Positions 44,461 through 56,885 of a DNA stretch of 64,000 bases are shown one piece after another. The DNA lies in contig CM069433.1 in NCBI GenBank assembly GCA_035610365.1, positions 58,456,487 to 58,520,486 of the forward strand, read 5' to 3'. The translations under genes were made by a program, and so were the position numbers. This stretch comes from Aquatica leii (lineage: Eukaryota > Arthropoda > Insecta > Coleoptera > Lampyridae). The notes below the pieces were generated by a model, which saw only the letters and a list, made by a program, of their open reading frames with translations, had not been told where the DNA came from and searched no databases. Numbering within the stretch: the stretch's first letter is position 1; every line of letters begins with the position of its first letter.

Positions 44461-44727
44461 AGTAATGTTTACGCACTTACCATTTGCTATAATATTTACT
44501 AACACGCCGTTTTTAGATACCACGTAAATTTCCTTCACATATTCCCTTTTTCAAGTAACTTAGAAGGTTATAGATGGTTAAGCCAGATGTGAAATAGTCT
44601 ATGATCGAACCGTTCGCCGTCTGATCACGTCAAGTAGCGTAAAGTAAGTAAAATGCGTTATGCGCTCCGTAATACGTTGTAAAAGTAGCAGTTCCACAAC
44701 CAGACGTTTTTACAACAGTTTTGCAAC

Positions 44728-44750
44728 TGTTAAGTCCGCTGAATGCACCC
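44728..44750 (-). repeat. Right terminal repeat of the Harbinger element
   Basis: Reading inward from 44750 the sequence is GGGTGCATTCAGCGGACTTA, close to the GGG.GCATTCAG pattern of PIF/Harbinger ends. The left partner was not found. Confidence 0.5.
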
Positions 44751-47700
44751 AATATAGTCAATATTACAAATTAATTTATGTACATTATGTACATTTGTAG
44801 TTGTTTATTGCTTTACGTATAAAATTTAAGTAAATAATTATACGTATGTTATAAAACTTGTCGATGTATTTATTTTGCATTACTGTTATTTTAATTAAAA
44901 CTTTTAGTTTCATGTACATGACAAACTATACATAGATATATTATTTTTTACAACATAATAAAATTTTTCCGCAAGAGTATTTCAGTAAAAATAGTAACAA
45001 ACATATTTAAATTTTTTGCCATGTAAATACAGTAAAACTTGTTAAAATTTGCCAGTACCAAATAAATTTTTCACTTTAGGCAAGATTCTGCTTTGTGAAG
45101 TTTTAATTAAGTTATTAAACAAATCCTTTTAATACTAACACTTTTTAAAATAAAACGATAAAACTTGAAAACATTTATTTAATAAACACATAGATAAATG
45201 TTTTGCATTTCTAAATGTGTTTAAAAAAATGATATTTGTTTGTTGACATTTTTTGATTTTATAGGTTCTTTTACGGTTAATTTTTCTAACTCTGTTCATA
45301 AAAGAAAAATTTTTATAAAGCAGTCGCTCTTACCTTTTAAGCCCGACAAAAAAATTGAAAGGGTTTTAAGTAATTTATAGAACATTTGATTCACTTTCTT
45401 TTTAAAATCAAAATGTTTTTGAATTTTTACTGTTTTTGTAAGAACGAAAGAATTATTGGTAAACGCAAAGAAATTTCAAGTCAACGTGCTTTTTTAATAA
45501 TTGCATAGATAATTTAGAACTATTAAAGTGTTTTTCAAACAGGATAAAATTAAATTTGTTCTATAGACAGACGATTTTTTTTCTAATTCAGTTAAGACTT
45601 GATATGAAAAAAATAATTTTTTTTACATTCAAGCATATGTGACAAAAAAATCATTGGAGTATAGAAAATCCTCTTATAGTAGATCTGCAAATACCTAAAA
45701 ATGAATTTAGTCTCAACATTTGGTGAGATATAATAGGTTTGCGAGTTCTTGGACCAGTGTTCTATCAGGGTAGTGTAACCGGAGAGCTTTATTTCCATTT
45801 ACTATCAAAATCTTAAGAGATTTTCTTAATTAATTTTTGCTGCTTCACAGATCCTAACTTTTGATAACAAATAACATAAATAAACAAACATATCAATACG
45901 TTGACCTACACGTTCTTCGGACCTAACGCCTAATTTTTTTGGTGGGGTTTAGCAAAAAACAAAGTGTATAAGCAGCAATACCGTAATTGTTTAAAACTTT
46001 AAAAGAAAATCAGAGAAATTATACAACGTATTTGAGGAAGAACCATTCTATGTGCTACACGGAATGTAAGGTTTAGAGCACTAACACGTTTTCACGAGCA
46101 AAGCAGGGTTTTTGAGAATTTGATAAATTAGTTGAATTGTGTCTTTGGTTCAAGTTGATTTTTCTTTGTGTTACAATTTGAAGTAGGCACTTAATTTGAA
46201 TTTTAAATTTAGAATATTAAAACTTGAAATGCATCTCATTTGTTTATCTTTAAATTAAAAGTATTAGTGCGTACGACATTTGTTATTCAGAAGTTTATAA
46301 TTTTTTAAAACAGGTAAAAATGTATAGTGTCCTATTAAAATAATTGTATTTTTATGAATATTGATAAAATTTGAGGTTCAATTGTTTTTTAGATTGCACT
46401 GTCGTAATCCACAAAAAGTGTTTTAACTTTGCTAATTTAACCCCATTCGTAGCTTTAATATTAATGAATTTAGTAGTAATAAACAGATAACTTTGACCAT
46501 CTTGTATATCTAATTCTAATTCAAGATAAAATAAAAACACATTGCATGCACACATTGAGATAAACGGCAAATTAATTTTGTACACCTCATACAAATAGAG
46601 GCATTTCATTATGTCGTGAACTGTGACCTTGAGTCGAAAATCGGAATTAATATACTAAAAGTCAAAAATTTGACAAGTCTATCTAAATTCCAAAAACGTT
46701 AGTCTATTTAAAAGACACTCACCTTAATAAAACTTAAAAATAAGTAGATATTTATTTATCAAATAAATATTAATTTATTTCTAATAATACCTAAAGACTT
46801 ATTAACAACAGATACAACGATAAAAGCAAATATAGGTTAGAAAAAATGTACCGGTAAATGTTTGTAAGACGGATAATAACAATATTTTGACATATACAGA
46901 CTACAGCGCCACAATTCACAAGATCTTGAAAGACGTCTACATACTTTATAATGTAATATATTTTTTGTGTTGCCAACATCGCAAACGTCAATATTCGTTT
47001 GTTAGTGTAGTTACGTAATGAACGAAAAAAGCTCTAGGGTGGCAAAATGTGGAATCCACATAAAAGTAAGTGTACAAAGTCAATTAATATATTAAAACGA
47101 GTATGCGACAGGTGGAAAAATCATTTTAAAAACCTTGAAATTAAGTTAAAATTGAAGAAAAACGATGTTAAAGTAAATGTCAAATTTGACAGATTTAGTA
47201 ATAAATGTAGTACCAACATTATATTTCTGTTGATTTTTTTTATTTTTTCAAAAAAGAATGTAAATCTATAAAAAGCAACACAAAAAATTATGTACATTAC
47301 TCGCGTCGAAAAAATCATAGCCTAACTCACTCACATGCAACGCTCGGCCATGCGGCCTCGCATCGCATTAGCGTTCGTTATGCTATTTCTTACTTTCGAC
47401 TCTTGTTACGTAAACTACTATTCGTTATATTACATAATGTGTACCTATTAGCTTACGCAACAATTATTAATTTGTATCTGAATGTGTTATAAGTACTAAT
47501 ATTTGTATCTTATGTATATTCGCAGAAAATAATGAATATACTAACATTAGAACTCAAAAAACAGAAATATATGACAGTATTACATTTTGCTTACCTTTTT
47601 ATCAGTTGATAAAATCACTTCTATAGATGATGCAATGCAAACACTATCTACGTGTAAAACGTTCTGCTGGTTTTGCTGATGTATCATAATATAAGAAGGT

Positions 47701-48056
47701 TTGTTTATAACTTAAGATCTAAGTATAACTACAGTGATAACTAGTAAAATATGAAAAAAACTTCTTTATGGCCTTATTTTTCGCAAAATGATCTACATGC
47801 AACTTTTCAGAAATTGGTTAAATAAAGTTAAATTAGATAAAGTTTAAACAAAAGAATTTTATTATCATAGACATGAATACAAAAAAAAGGATTTTATTAT
47901 CATAGACATGAATACAAATAACCGATTGCGCCACGAAGGCTGATATTTGATGATTTTGTAGAATTTGTGGAGTATTACAACAACAATTGATCGTATCTTA
48001 TAGCAACGTTTTGACCGTGTACCTTATAACCATCCGTTTTGTGACCTATAGTATGT
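44751..48056. other. AT-rich intergenic sequence
   Basis: No gene is supported. A direct duplication of ATTTTATTATCATAGACATG (about 47856-47915) is the only clear structure. Confidence 0.5.
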
Positions 48057-48076
48057 GCCTCCGTGGCGCAATCGAC

Positions 48077-48113
<37 letters not shown>

Positions 48114-48129
48114 GAGCCCACCCGGGGCG
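48057..48129 (+). tRNA. tRNA-Asn (GTT)
   Basis: The cloverleaf is GCCTCCG acceptor, D arm GGCGC...GCGC, anticodon arm TTCGG-CTGTTAA-CCGAA with anticodon GTT, and T arm GGTGG-TTCGAGC-CCACC. A TTTT terminator follows at about 48141. Two oddities: the 3' acceptor strand is CGGGGCG, one G short for full pairing, and the D loop has GA where GG is normal. It may be a functional variant or a young pseudogene copy. Confidence 0.85.
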
Positions 48130-49229
48130 AACTTTATTTATTTTACTACCTTTGAACACCTTGTACAATTTGTATTTATTTAAAAATATTTTAGAATTTT
48201 ATAATAAAAAATTAGTTAATTGATTTACAAAAAAAAGATGGCGCGTAACGGAATAATGTTACGCGTAACCGAAAAAAATCTGACGGTAGTAAAAATGTGA
48301 CGCGTAAAATATGACGGTAAATTTTTTTCCAACGCCGATAAAAAAGTTTCACTTCAACAATTCATAATTTGATTACATTTATAAACCATATTCATAATAC
48401 ATAAATATACGTAACGCATACAAATTGCACTCTTAGAAATGTTGTATGCGTATTACGCATAATATCATAATATAAATTTTTATAAGTTTTATTAAATGTG
48501 TAATTTATGAACATACTATTCATTACTAGTGATTACAGATTTCTCTCCGTGTATATTTTTTTAAACTTTCATTGATTGCAAGTTTACATGAGAATGCATT
48601 AAATTTTATACTCGCCTTAATAGAAAAAAATCAGTAATTTGATTACAATTTACACTCAGAAGCTTTCAAATTAGTTTTAGTATTGAATCAATTGATAATG
48701 ATATAAGAGTAATAAAATTATATCGCCCTGTATGATATATCAATGTATCTATTACATATTGTTAATGTTTACGTTAGACTAATGTAGTGCTTTTATTAGA
48801 TGAACGTAATTGTAGATATTGTTGACGTACACCTTATATTGACTTAAAAATCTGGTACATCAAAATAGTGAAATACACACATAAAATCGATGAAATCGTA
48901 TTAATTGTATTAATAAAATTATTTTTTGATTCAGAACTTCTGGTATATCAAACTAATGTTACGCATAAATTGCGTCAATGTAATTGTAAATCGTGATTAT
49001 AAACTTTTACATTGATTCATAAATGTTGGTACACCAAATCAACAAAATCGAATGTAAAAAATTTGTTGTGCTGATGTAATTATTAATCGGATAAAAAATA
49101 TGTATATTTTCTATTAATTCAATGTACTTTTTCTTTCTGTGTTTGAAAACGTTTTTAAAATTTCCATGCTAATTTAAACACGCATCTGGTTAATTTTTAC
49201 TATTTCTAAAAAAGTAATTTAAGACTTAT
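48130..49229. other. AT-rich sequence with ACGCGTAAC-type words
   Basis: No gene. Words such as GCGTAACGG, ACGCGTAAC and GACGGTA repeat at 48240-48330. Confidence 0.4.
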
Positions 49230-49800
49230 TGCAAATTTGAAGGATTTTATAGTTACTTTTAAAATCAAAAGAGTGGCTATATTCTAATATATGATTAGCA
49301 AAAGAAAATTTATTAGATAAATTAACATCAACATTATTGTTTTTAATGTAAGAAAAATGTTTAGATATTCTTGTTCAAAATTTACGATCTGTTTGAGAAA
49401 TATAAAAAGAATTACAGATACCATAATTTAATTTGTAAATACCAGATTTATTTTGAATATCAACTTTATTTTTACTATTAATAGGTAAAGACTTTAAATT
49501 AAATTTAGATGAAAAGGAAATTTTAGGATTATACTGTCTAAATAAATTTTGAAATTGAAAAGAAGAGCGACCAATGTAAGTAAGAGAAAATTATGTCTTC
49601 TTAATGTTATCAGAAAGTGGAGTAAGAGTTGAAAGGTTTTATTATTAGCTAAATTATAAATAATATTAAGTTTTTTATTAAAATTTAATTTATCAATAGG
49701 TAATTTGTATAAACGGTTAAAAAAGAATCTAAAAGATGACATTTTGTGTAAAAAAGGATGAAAAAAGAAAAAGGAATAACATAATCTTGTTTAAAATTTG
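49230..49800 (-). pseudogene. Penelope-like element 3' half: post-RT region and GIY-YIG
   Basis: On the minus strand an 82-codon frame (49742-49494) reads FRFFFNRLYKLPIDKLNFNKKLNII, the linker that follows RT. After it, KSGIYKLNYGICNSFYISQTDRKF (about 49455 downward) with a stop, then TRISKHFSYI and FANHILEYSHSFDF, gives the GIY..YI.QT.R and H.L...HSF motifs of the GIY-YIG domain. Frame changes and a stop show decay. Confidence 0.78.
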
Positions 49801-49849
49801 TTTAAAAAATCAAATATTTCCGAACTATATAAAACTTACGACTAAAAAC

Positions 49850-50828
49850 AAATCAGTTTAAGCGATAAACGCTATAATTAAAGGTAAACAAGCTTGGCTA
49901 CATAATGAAATCAAACATTGGTATCAAGTTAGAAACAATTTAAATCTATTACTTAATAAACAACCATCTACTCTTTTTCAATATTTCATAATTTAGAAAT
50001 TGATTTAATCATTAATTTTGTTAACGATAAAGTTTTTGAATTTGGTTCTCAACTTTTTACTGAACCTAGATCAAAAATTACAAAACATACAAAATAAAGT
50101 ATCTTTTAATTTACATTCACAAACACAATTTGTATTTAATCAGATTCCAGACTTCACCTTTTATAATCGATTAATTAATTTAATTACTTCCAAACTTGAA
50201 AAAGACGAGATTGAGTTTTTTAAGCTTGGTCTGAAACACAATAATAATAATCTCAATACTAAGCTTTTAGATGATTTCAAAAATCTTTTAGAATGTAGTT
50301 TACATTTCTTTTATAGAATGCCAAAATATTGTTAATGGACATCTATTTGAATCTAACCTTTCTGATCATATTTGCGAATTTTTATCTAATTGTCTAAAAT
50401 TATGTTTGAATCAAATTTTTTTCACTTTTAATGATCATACTTATATTTAAAAACAGGTCTACTTATAAGTAACAATCTTTCACCTATACTTGCTGAAATT
50501 TTCTTTACTAACTTAGAAACTAATAATCTTTTTTTGAATAATTTAATTAATTAAAACGCATTTTATTTACTATAAAAGATATGTTGACGATATTTTGGTT
50601 CTATGTAACGGTAGTGATTATAACTTAGACCTTTGTTTTAATATTCTAAATTCATTACATCCTAACATTAAATTCACTTTTGAAAAGCAATCTAATAACG
50701 TTCTTAAGTTTCTAGATTTATCTTTAAATAGAGTTAATAATTCTATCAAAATTCGGTTCAGTTGGTTTTGCTTAGATCACCCAACAATTTTGTTGCTTAT
50801 GGCGCTTTGTCTGCACGGTTGTAATTGA
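49850..50828 (+). pseudogene. Penelope-like element 5' half: N-terminus and RT
   Basis: The plus-strand frame 50018-50335 contains LEKDEIEFFKLGLKHNNNN, the conserved pre-RT KDE..FL..GLK motif. Then, in changing frames, a TGLLISNNLSPILAEIFFTNLE segment (RT motif near 50453-50518, equivalent to GLPMGSPLSP.LA) appears. RYVDDILVLCNGSD with the catalytic YVDD follows at about 50579-50600, and HPNIKFTFEKQSNNVLKFLDLSLNR at about 50660-50735. Stops and frameshifts are frequent. It faces away from the 3' half at 49230-49800. Confidence 0.8.
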
Positions 50829-51490
50829 GTCTACAGCTTTTTATGTATTACATTGCATATCTTTAAACGATAGCATTAATTATTTGACAACAATTTGTAA
50901 TTGATGCATAGTTCTCAAAATTTAAACACAAAATAATAAACAATAATTTATTAACAAAATCTTACCTGTCACGACATCTAGTATTTAATTAATACAATAA
51001 GCGTTTTCTTTATATTATCTATAAAACATTTTAATGGTTGCAATTTTATATGTATCGCGACTATCTAAAACGTGTGTAAAATTAAACGAAATGTAAATAA
51101 ACATGAAAAAAATAAGAAATGACACAATTTTACTGTTTTATTGATATAAAACGCACAAAATCCAACAAATCTCAAGTTTTATTCAGGCAAAGAACAATTT
51201 TTACATCCTATTAAATTTTGTGCACATAAAATATTAACTTAATGATTATTATTTTACACAAATATTAAAATATTGTTTTACATTTACAATAAAAATGAAG
51301 GAACTCTATCATTGTTAAAACATAATCGTATGTACTATGCTCGTTTTTTTTGTTGTTACTTATAAAAACTGTATTTTGTGCATATGCAGTAGCAAAACAT
51401 CTTTACTGTTAATATAATTTACACTAATGCTTAGTACAGTCACATAAACTTTTTACTAAGTTTGTTTTTCACAATTCACGTGGTATACTG
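50829..51490. other. AT-rich sequence, no gene seen
   Basis: Nothing beyond simple AT-rich sequence is visible. Confidence 0.4.
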
Positions 51491-51640
51491 CAGCGATTCT
51501 TAACTGCGGGGCCGTAGTCTTCAAGAGGGTCTTTCTATAAGACCACGAAAGTGTTATTAGAACTTTCCGGTAGTTGCCACATAGAAATATTAGAAATCTA
51601 AGGGCGTCGCGACTACTAAAAGGTTAAGAAAGTATAGCGT
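51491..51640. mobile_element. Possible hAT-type MITE
   Basis: The left end CAGCGATTCTTAACTGCGGG and the inverted right end (CGCTATACTTTCTTAACCTT read inward) share the TTCTTAAC block common at ends of hAT-derived MITEs. An 8-bp target duplication was not found. Confidence 0.3.
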
Positions 51641-51728
51641 TTTGCAACCATGTTGTTATTAATAGATAAGTCATATTCATAGTATTTACAAAAATATATA
51701 AAAACAAGAATTATTACAATTTATTACG

Positions 51729-51872
51729 TACCCAAACAACACATTGGTACAAAAAACGTCTAAATGTCCGGCTAATAGACGTTTATTTGACATAAAAACG
51801 TTTTTAAACGCGTTATTAACGTTTATTAGACGGACATTTAGATGTTTTTTGTACCAATGTGTTGTTTGGGTA
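51729..51872. mobile_element. Inverted-repeat MITE of about 144 bp flanked by TA
   Basis: TACCCAAACAACACATTGGT at the left is the exact reverse complement of the right end. Complementarity continues with one mismatch to GTCTAAATGTCCG and more loosely to about 57 bp per arm. The ends fall at TA dinucleotides, as in Tc1/mariner-type insertions. It has no coding capacity. Confidence 0.8.
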
Positions 51873-53439
51873 AATAACTGATTGTTTTATGTGTTTATGT
51901 ACCTTTATGTATTTCGTATTTATTCTTGTAAAATTGGATCTGTTACAAGCAAAAAATAAAATTGTATCTATTTAAATCACTACTACTTTCGTTTTTTTTA
52001 AATTAATTATTATCTGCGCAATATAGCCAAAATCAATTTTTTTTGTAATTTTGACGTTGCTAAGTTGCTTGCTTAAAATATTGATCTCTTCTTGAATGGC
52101 ATGTATAATAAATTTTTGATTTTTGATGGACGTACAATAGTATAGCGGTAATCGTAAGTTTTTATACCCACAATGCTTATTTACTTGATCTACAGCGTAT
52201 CTTTATAGTAATTTACTCCTAAAATTTGTATAACTTTACTTTAATTGATTTACAGAAAAATGTTTGCAAAAAGTTTAGTTTTTAGTGAAAAAGATTTAAG
52301 ATTGATAGTTTTATTAAATGACAATTTTTGTATAGCATTTTTTTTCCTGTTCTTTTTTTTCTGGTTATTACTATGACTAAAATAGTAAAACATAAATTTT
52401 CAAGATCGTATTTCAATCATCTGGAATAGAAAATTTTAATATGAGTAAATTTATATTTATAGTTTTTATTTTTTGTAAATAAAAAAAATAGTTCCGCACC
52501 ATTTATAAACGTATTTACCTTCTTAGCATGTGAAATTATATACCTCTGAATATAAAACTTTAATTTAAATGTAAATATGTGTCTTTTTACTGTATTTTGG
52601 CGTCACTTCTATTTATAATATGTTCATATAGTAAAATTGGATTTTGTATATGTTTCTATTCTATTCTATTTTCTAAAAAATAAACAATGTCAATTTCAGA
52701 TTAATTGCGAGATTTAAAATTTTAGACGTGTAAATGTAACTTGCATCAAAACTCCTTCTATTTTACTTTTATTTGATTTTAAGCATAGTAGTAATTATAA
52801 AAATTAGTTTTTTCTGCCACATCTGGTTTCAAAAATATATTTCAAAACTAAAATTTGTACTAATTGTACAATCGTGCAGATACCCACTGCTTCCAGACGC
52901 TTTCCTAGGTGGCGGATAAGTAAACGGTTGGCAGTTTAATGCATGCCACAGGAAAAATTAAATACCCAGCACGGACCAAAAGGTGCATTGAGGAAAAAAA
53001 CTCAAAAATAAATCAAAATATGATTAAGAAAACTAGTGATGTAACGTTTACTAATTAAAGGGAAAATCCTTAAATACGGCCGTATAAAAGGGTATGCAAA
53101 CAAGTTTCTTTGCTGTTGTCATACTAGAATTGTAAAGTAACCTAAAGTGGACACCGGGCCTTAAATGTTACTAAGAAGACGGTGTTTTCAAACACGTAGG
53201 AAGGCTCGAGTATCGTAAATACTATCAAATAAATATAAAGAATAAGCTACAAAGCTCTACAGTGCTTGAATTCTAAACAACCTACCAAAAACAAGAACTT
53301 AAGCGCTAACTTATCTCCTTTTAATATATGAGATAGATTGCAAACAACCCGATCATACAATGACATAAAATACGTATTTCATATTATTGTTTGATCGGGG
53401 GATTATGAAACCAATAGATCTATTTGGATGCCGGTAACA
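51873..53439. other. AT-rich sequence, no gene identified
   Basis: The stretch 52870-53200 is less AT-rich and could be the 5' untranslated region of the LINE that follows, but no motif proves it. Confidence 0.35.
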
Positions 53440-54099
53440 AATGAAAAAATAATATAAATACAACTGGGTTAGTTGTTAAATTAAAAAAACGAATAGACAA
53501 TAGGTTTAGAAAGAGATGGCAATTAGAACATCACAAGCATAAAGTCTAAAGCAATGAAAGATAAACTTCAAGACGTAATTAAAAAGAAAAAAATTGTTGA
53601 CATAAAAGGAACCTAAACCGACAACAAACTATAGAATATAACAATACAAACCGAGAGAGAACCATTAATACAAACACAGAACATAGAATCAAATAGTCAC
53701 AAGCAAAACACATACGTTTGAGCAGTTCAAAAAATTTGCGACACTCTTTTGGAAAAAAGACACATTTATAACACCAAAACGCATGTAAGAAATCCCGTCG
53801 AAAAAACTGTGGAAGGATGTAGTTTTATCATAGTTGAAAGTTTAGACAATAAATTCCCAGACAATATGTGACATCAAGACAAGCATAGAAATATATCTAT
53901 ATGAATTGATTAACTCAAATACAATAATTGTTGCTACAAATAATACAAATAGAAGAACAGAAGAAAAAAATTCTGTACTTCCGCTATCACACTAGAAAGA
54001 AAGACGCGGATTTCAAGACATTACTAGTTGAGAGGAAATTAGTACTCTAAAAGACTGAGAGAAAAAAAATTATAAGAAATAAGATGTACAAACGGTAGA

Positions 54100-54610
54100 A
54101 AAGTACTAATAATTATGGACAAAAAGCAAGTCAAAGTCCAAAAAATAAAGAATAAAATTGCAGAACGTGCAAGTCAAACAAGTAGGAAAAATGAGCGTAA
54201 ACACCAAAATGCTCTATATTAAACAACTCAAAGCGACCACGAATAAAAACAAAATTTATCAATCACTAAGATATATTCTTAATAGAGAGCTAAAGGTTCT
54301 TTCAAAATAGGAACACTAAAATCTGGAACGAAAAACAAATAAAACGTAACAATCACAGTAGACTCGACAATGGCTAGAATTCTTCTTACAATTGAATTTG
54401 TTAAAATGGGTTTAGCAAGAGCAAAAGTAGAACACAATGCTACCGTTGCTGGCTTCATGGACATGTTGCATCACAATGCAAAAATAAGGTAAACAAATCT
54501 AATTGCTGCTATAGATGTGGGACGTCATAAGACAAATGAGTGCAAAGATGAAGAAGATAAATGTCCTATGTGCAACCAGATTGGCCACAAAATGGGGACC
54601 CTAAAATTCA
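54100..54610 (+). pseudogene. R1-type LINE ORF1 (Gag-like) C-terminal zinc knuckles
   Basis: In shifting frames three CCHC-type knuckles follow each other at about 54447-54600: CWLHGHVASQC, CCYRCGTS..HKTNEC and CPMCNQIGH. Just upstream, KMGLARAKVEHNA matches the conserved stretch that precedes the knuckles in R1 and Jockey-group ORF1 proteins, which bind element RNA. Two frameshifts lie within 150 bp, so it is dead. Upstream sequence to about 53.4 kb may be the rest of ORF1 but is too degraded to assert. Confidence 0.7.
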
Positions 54611-54762
54611 AGTTCTTTAGAAAGGCAATAAAAAATAAAAAAAACGAATGTTGCTTGAAACACAATTCAAAAAGCAAGATTTGACATTCCACAAGACAAA
54701 CACAAAATATCAAAAGTCCATCTGTAGAACTGTAACACATAACATAACGCAAAATGATTTAA

Positions 54763-55406
54763 ATCAAAACAATCCAAATTAATCTAAACAGAAGTCAAGC
54801 TGCACAAGATCTGCTGATTGATTTCTGCAAAAACAATAAATACAAACGTACCTATAATTTTTGAACCTTCAACTAAATCAAAAACAAACAAACTAGTGAT
54901 AGACTTTAACAAAAATTAAGCCATACTAATAATCAACAACAAACTCAACTCAACTGCGAGAACGACGAGACTGAAGCAGGTTTTATCAAAATAAAACACC
55001 TAAGTGCAAGGTTAAAAGATTCAAAAACTACTTATTACCTCTAACTAATATAATACAAAAACCAGAAAAAAACTTGGTAATAACGTGTGATTTTAATGCA
55101 AAATCCTATTTGTGAGGTTTATATAAAACAGACCGAAGGGGAGACATTCTTGCAAATTAAATGGCAACAAACAAACTCTTTGTATGCTACAGAGTATCAA
55201 CTCCTACATACAGCAGTCATGATAAAAAATATGTAATTGACATAACTCTTGCGTCAGCGGTAGCACAACGTAATGTCCACGACTGGAAAGTTTTAGAAGA
55301 TGAAATTTACGATAAATACATAACATTTAACTGTAAGCATTTTAAACAAGATAGAAAGCTGGAAGCAAATAGAGAACAAAGGTTGAAATACAATGAATAT
55401 AAATAA
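54763..55406 (+). pseudogene. R1-type LINE ORF2 endonuclease domain
   Basis: IKTIQINLNRSQAAQDLLID at 54763 is the start of the apurinic-like (APE) endonuclease with its catalytic Asn. VITCDFNAKSYL and TDRRGDIL (about 55078-55150) match the GDFNAKS and RRG motifs. The ORF 55161-55406 gives NKLFVCYRVSTPTYSSHDKKYVIDITLAS and NVHDWKVLEDE, the C-terminal S..IDVT and W.VL.DE blocks. The final S-D-H motif is replaced by YDKY. Stops interrupt the frame. The RT that should follow is missing here; a related RT piece is at 58484. Confidence 0.82.
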
Positions 55407-55409
55407 AAA

Positions 55410-55879
55410 AATCTTTAAAGAGAATGCATACATAAATAATAAATTAATTAAAAAACACAAATAACTAGTATTCTAGGTACATATTAAACAAGAATAGGGT
55501 CGTATGATTATTCAACAATTGTTTGTATTTAACATTTGTCCATGAAATGCCTGAGAATTGTTTGCCATGACCTCTGACCTCTTCATCGCTGGAAGATGAT
55601 GAATCAGCAACACCAATGACTTATAGAGCATTTTTGTCATAACAAATTATAAGCAAAACTGTTTATATATATCTAAAAAGAAATCCGATTACGTTATCTT
55701 AAATCCATGCACTCAATCAAAGATCATGGCATGTAAATAAGCCGGCGTTACTATTTCTTCTATTTTTGTAGTTCAATTTTTTTGCCCTTTATCTCTCCAA
55801 GAGAAACGGAAATTGTGCTCGGCATTGAATTAATATTAAAACCTCTAAGCACTGACTAACCTGAAATTCCTTATTGTGA
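55410..55879. other. Spacer with a possible minus-strand exon
   Basis: On the minus strand about 55465-55620 reads IGVADSSSSSDEEVRGHGKQFSGISWTNVKYKQLLNN and stops soon after. This acidic, serine-rich segment looks protein-like but belongs to no family I recognise. It could be a further exon of the FLYWCH gene or a transposon relic. Confidence 0.3.
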
Positions 55880-56399
55880 TTAAAAACACAATTTGTCTAT
55901 GTCTATGAGAAGATCCTGTAGCGTTGCCGGAACTTGGAGTAAATTTTTTGGTTTTTGCTTTCTGAGAGTTCCTTTTACTGAATCTTCTAAAGGCAGACGC
56001 GCCCTAGTCGTGTTTTCTAACTGCAGCACAGCTTCAGCAAACACTTGTGCGGGTTTACTTAGTGTGTCTTTTGCCCTGATTTTCATGCCGCCTATTGCTT
56101 TTGCCACTTTTATCGATTCTTCGTCCGCAGGATGGTTATGATCTCGTGTAATGCTAGGTTCTTCCTTGTTTAACGTTGTTGTTAGAGAAGCGTTACACTG
56201 AAAAGGTATATCAACATGTTTTTAAAATGTACGGTGTAAAAATGATAATTGACGTTGAATGATAATAAATTCTTACCTTGAATGAACTAGCTTTGGAACA
56301 TCTCCAACGTAAAAAATTTTTGCACTCTCTATATAACACGTACATATAACCACTATAGCAAAGTTTATTACCGCCTTTATTTGACTGTATAATTTCCAT
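55880..56399 (-). CDS. FLYWCH zinc-finger protein, two exons
   Basis: Exon 1 runs 56399-56277 (41 codons from ATG) and exon 2 runs 56197-55880 (105 codons plus stop). They are joined in phase 0 across a 79-bp intron with donor AAG|GTAAGA and acceptor CTTTTCAG|TG. The 146-residue product opens with MEIIQSNKGGNKLCYSGYMYVL, then FLRWRCSKASSFK|CNA, and later RDHNHPADEE. That is the FLYWCH C2H2 zinc domain (C..C..H.H), whose second Cys is created by the splice. The rest (KAIGGMKIRAKDT...LQDLLID) matches the region after FLYWCH in MULE-type transposases and related host proteins. The catalytic domain is absent. It is probably a domesticated or truncated DNA-binding protein and the best intact protein gene in the window. 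Confidence 0.75.
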
Positions 56400-56885
56400 G
56401 ATAAGAAAACTTAAGAAATGAATTTATTTACAAGTATACTTACCTTATTTATATTTCTCTACCCCATTAGCTTCATGAGAATCTTACAAACAATAGTAAT
56501 TAGCGACGACCCAGACAATTGTTTAACGCATTTCAAATTTAGTATTGAATTAATAAGGATTAGCATTTTTAATACTATTAGTCTAGTAAGAACGTTACAA
56601 ATATTTTAATTTTAGATTTAAAAATGCACTTTCTAAAAACAAAATTATTTACAAAGTTTAACTAAAAGTATAAAGTGCTTTTTTAAATACGATCATATAC
56701 ATTTTTATGGGCATAGATGTGTACAGTTTTTGTTGACTTTTACTCCACCGGACTATTTTTCCGTCGGCTTTTTTTTCCTCCGGATTTTTTTTCCGGGCTT
56801 TTTTGTATTGGTTTTTTATACCCCAACTTTTTTTTCCACGATTTTTTATTCCGAACACCACTAAACCCCTAGCCTCTAACAGAAC

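Noticed and set aside
47047-47318. Overlapping Lys- and Phe-rich ORFs on both strands
   Set aside because: Mirror shadows in A/T-rich sequence without domain evidence.
55893-56141. 82-codon plus-strand ORF
   Set aside because: Antisense shadow of the FLYWCH exon 2 frame, which has intron support and family motifs.
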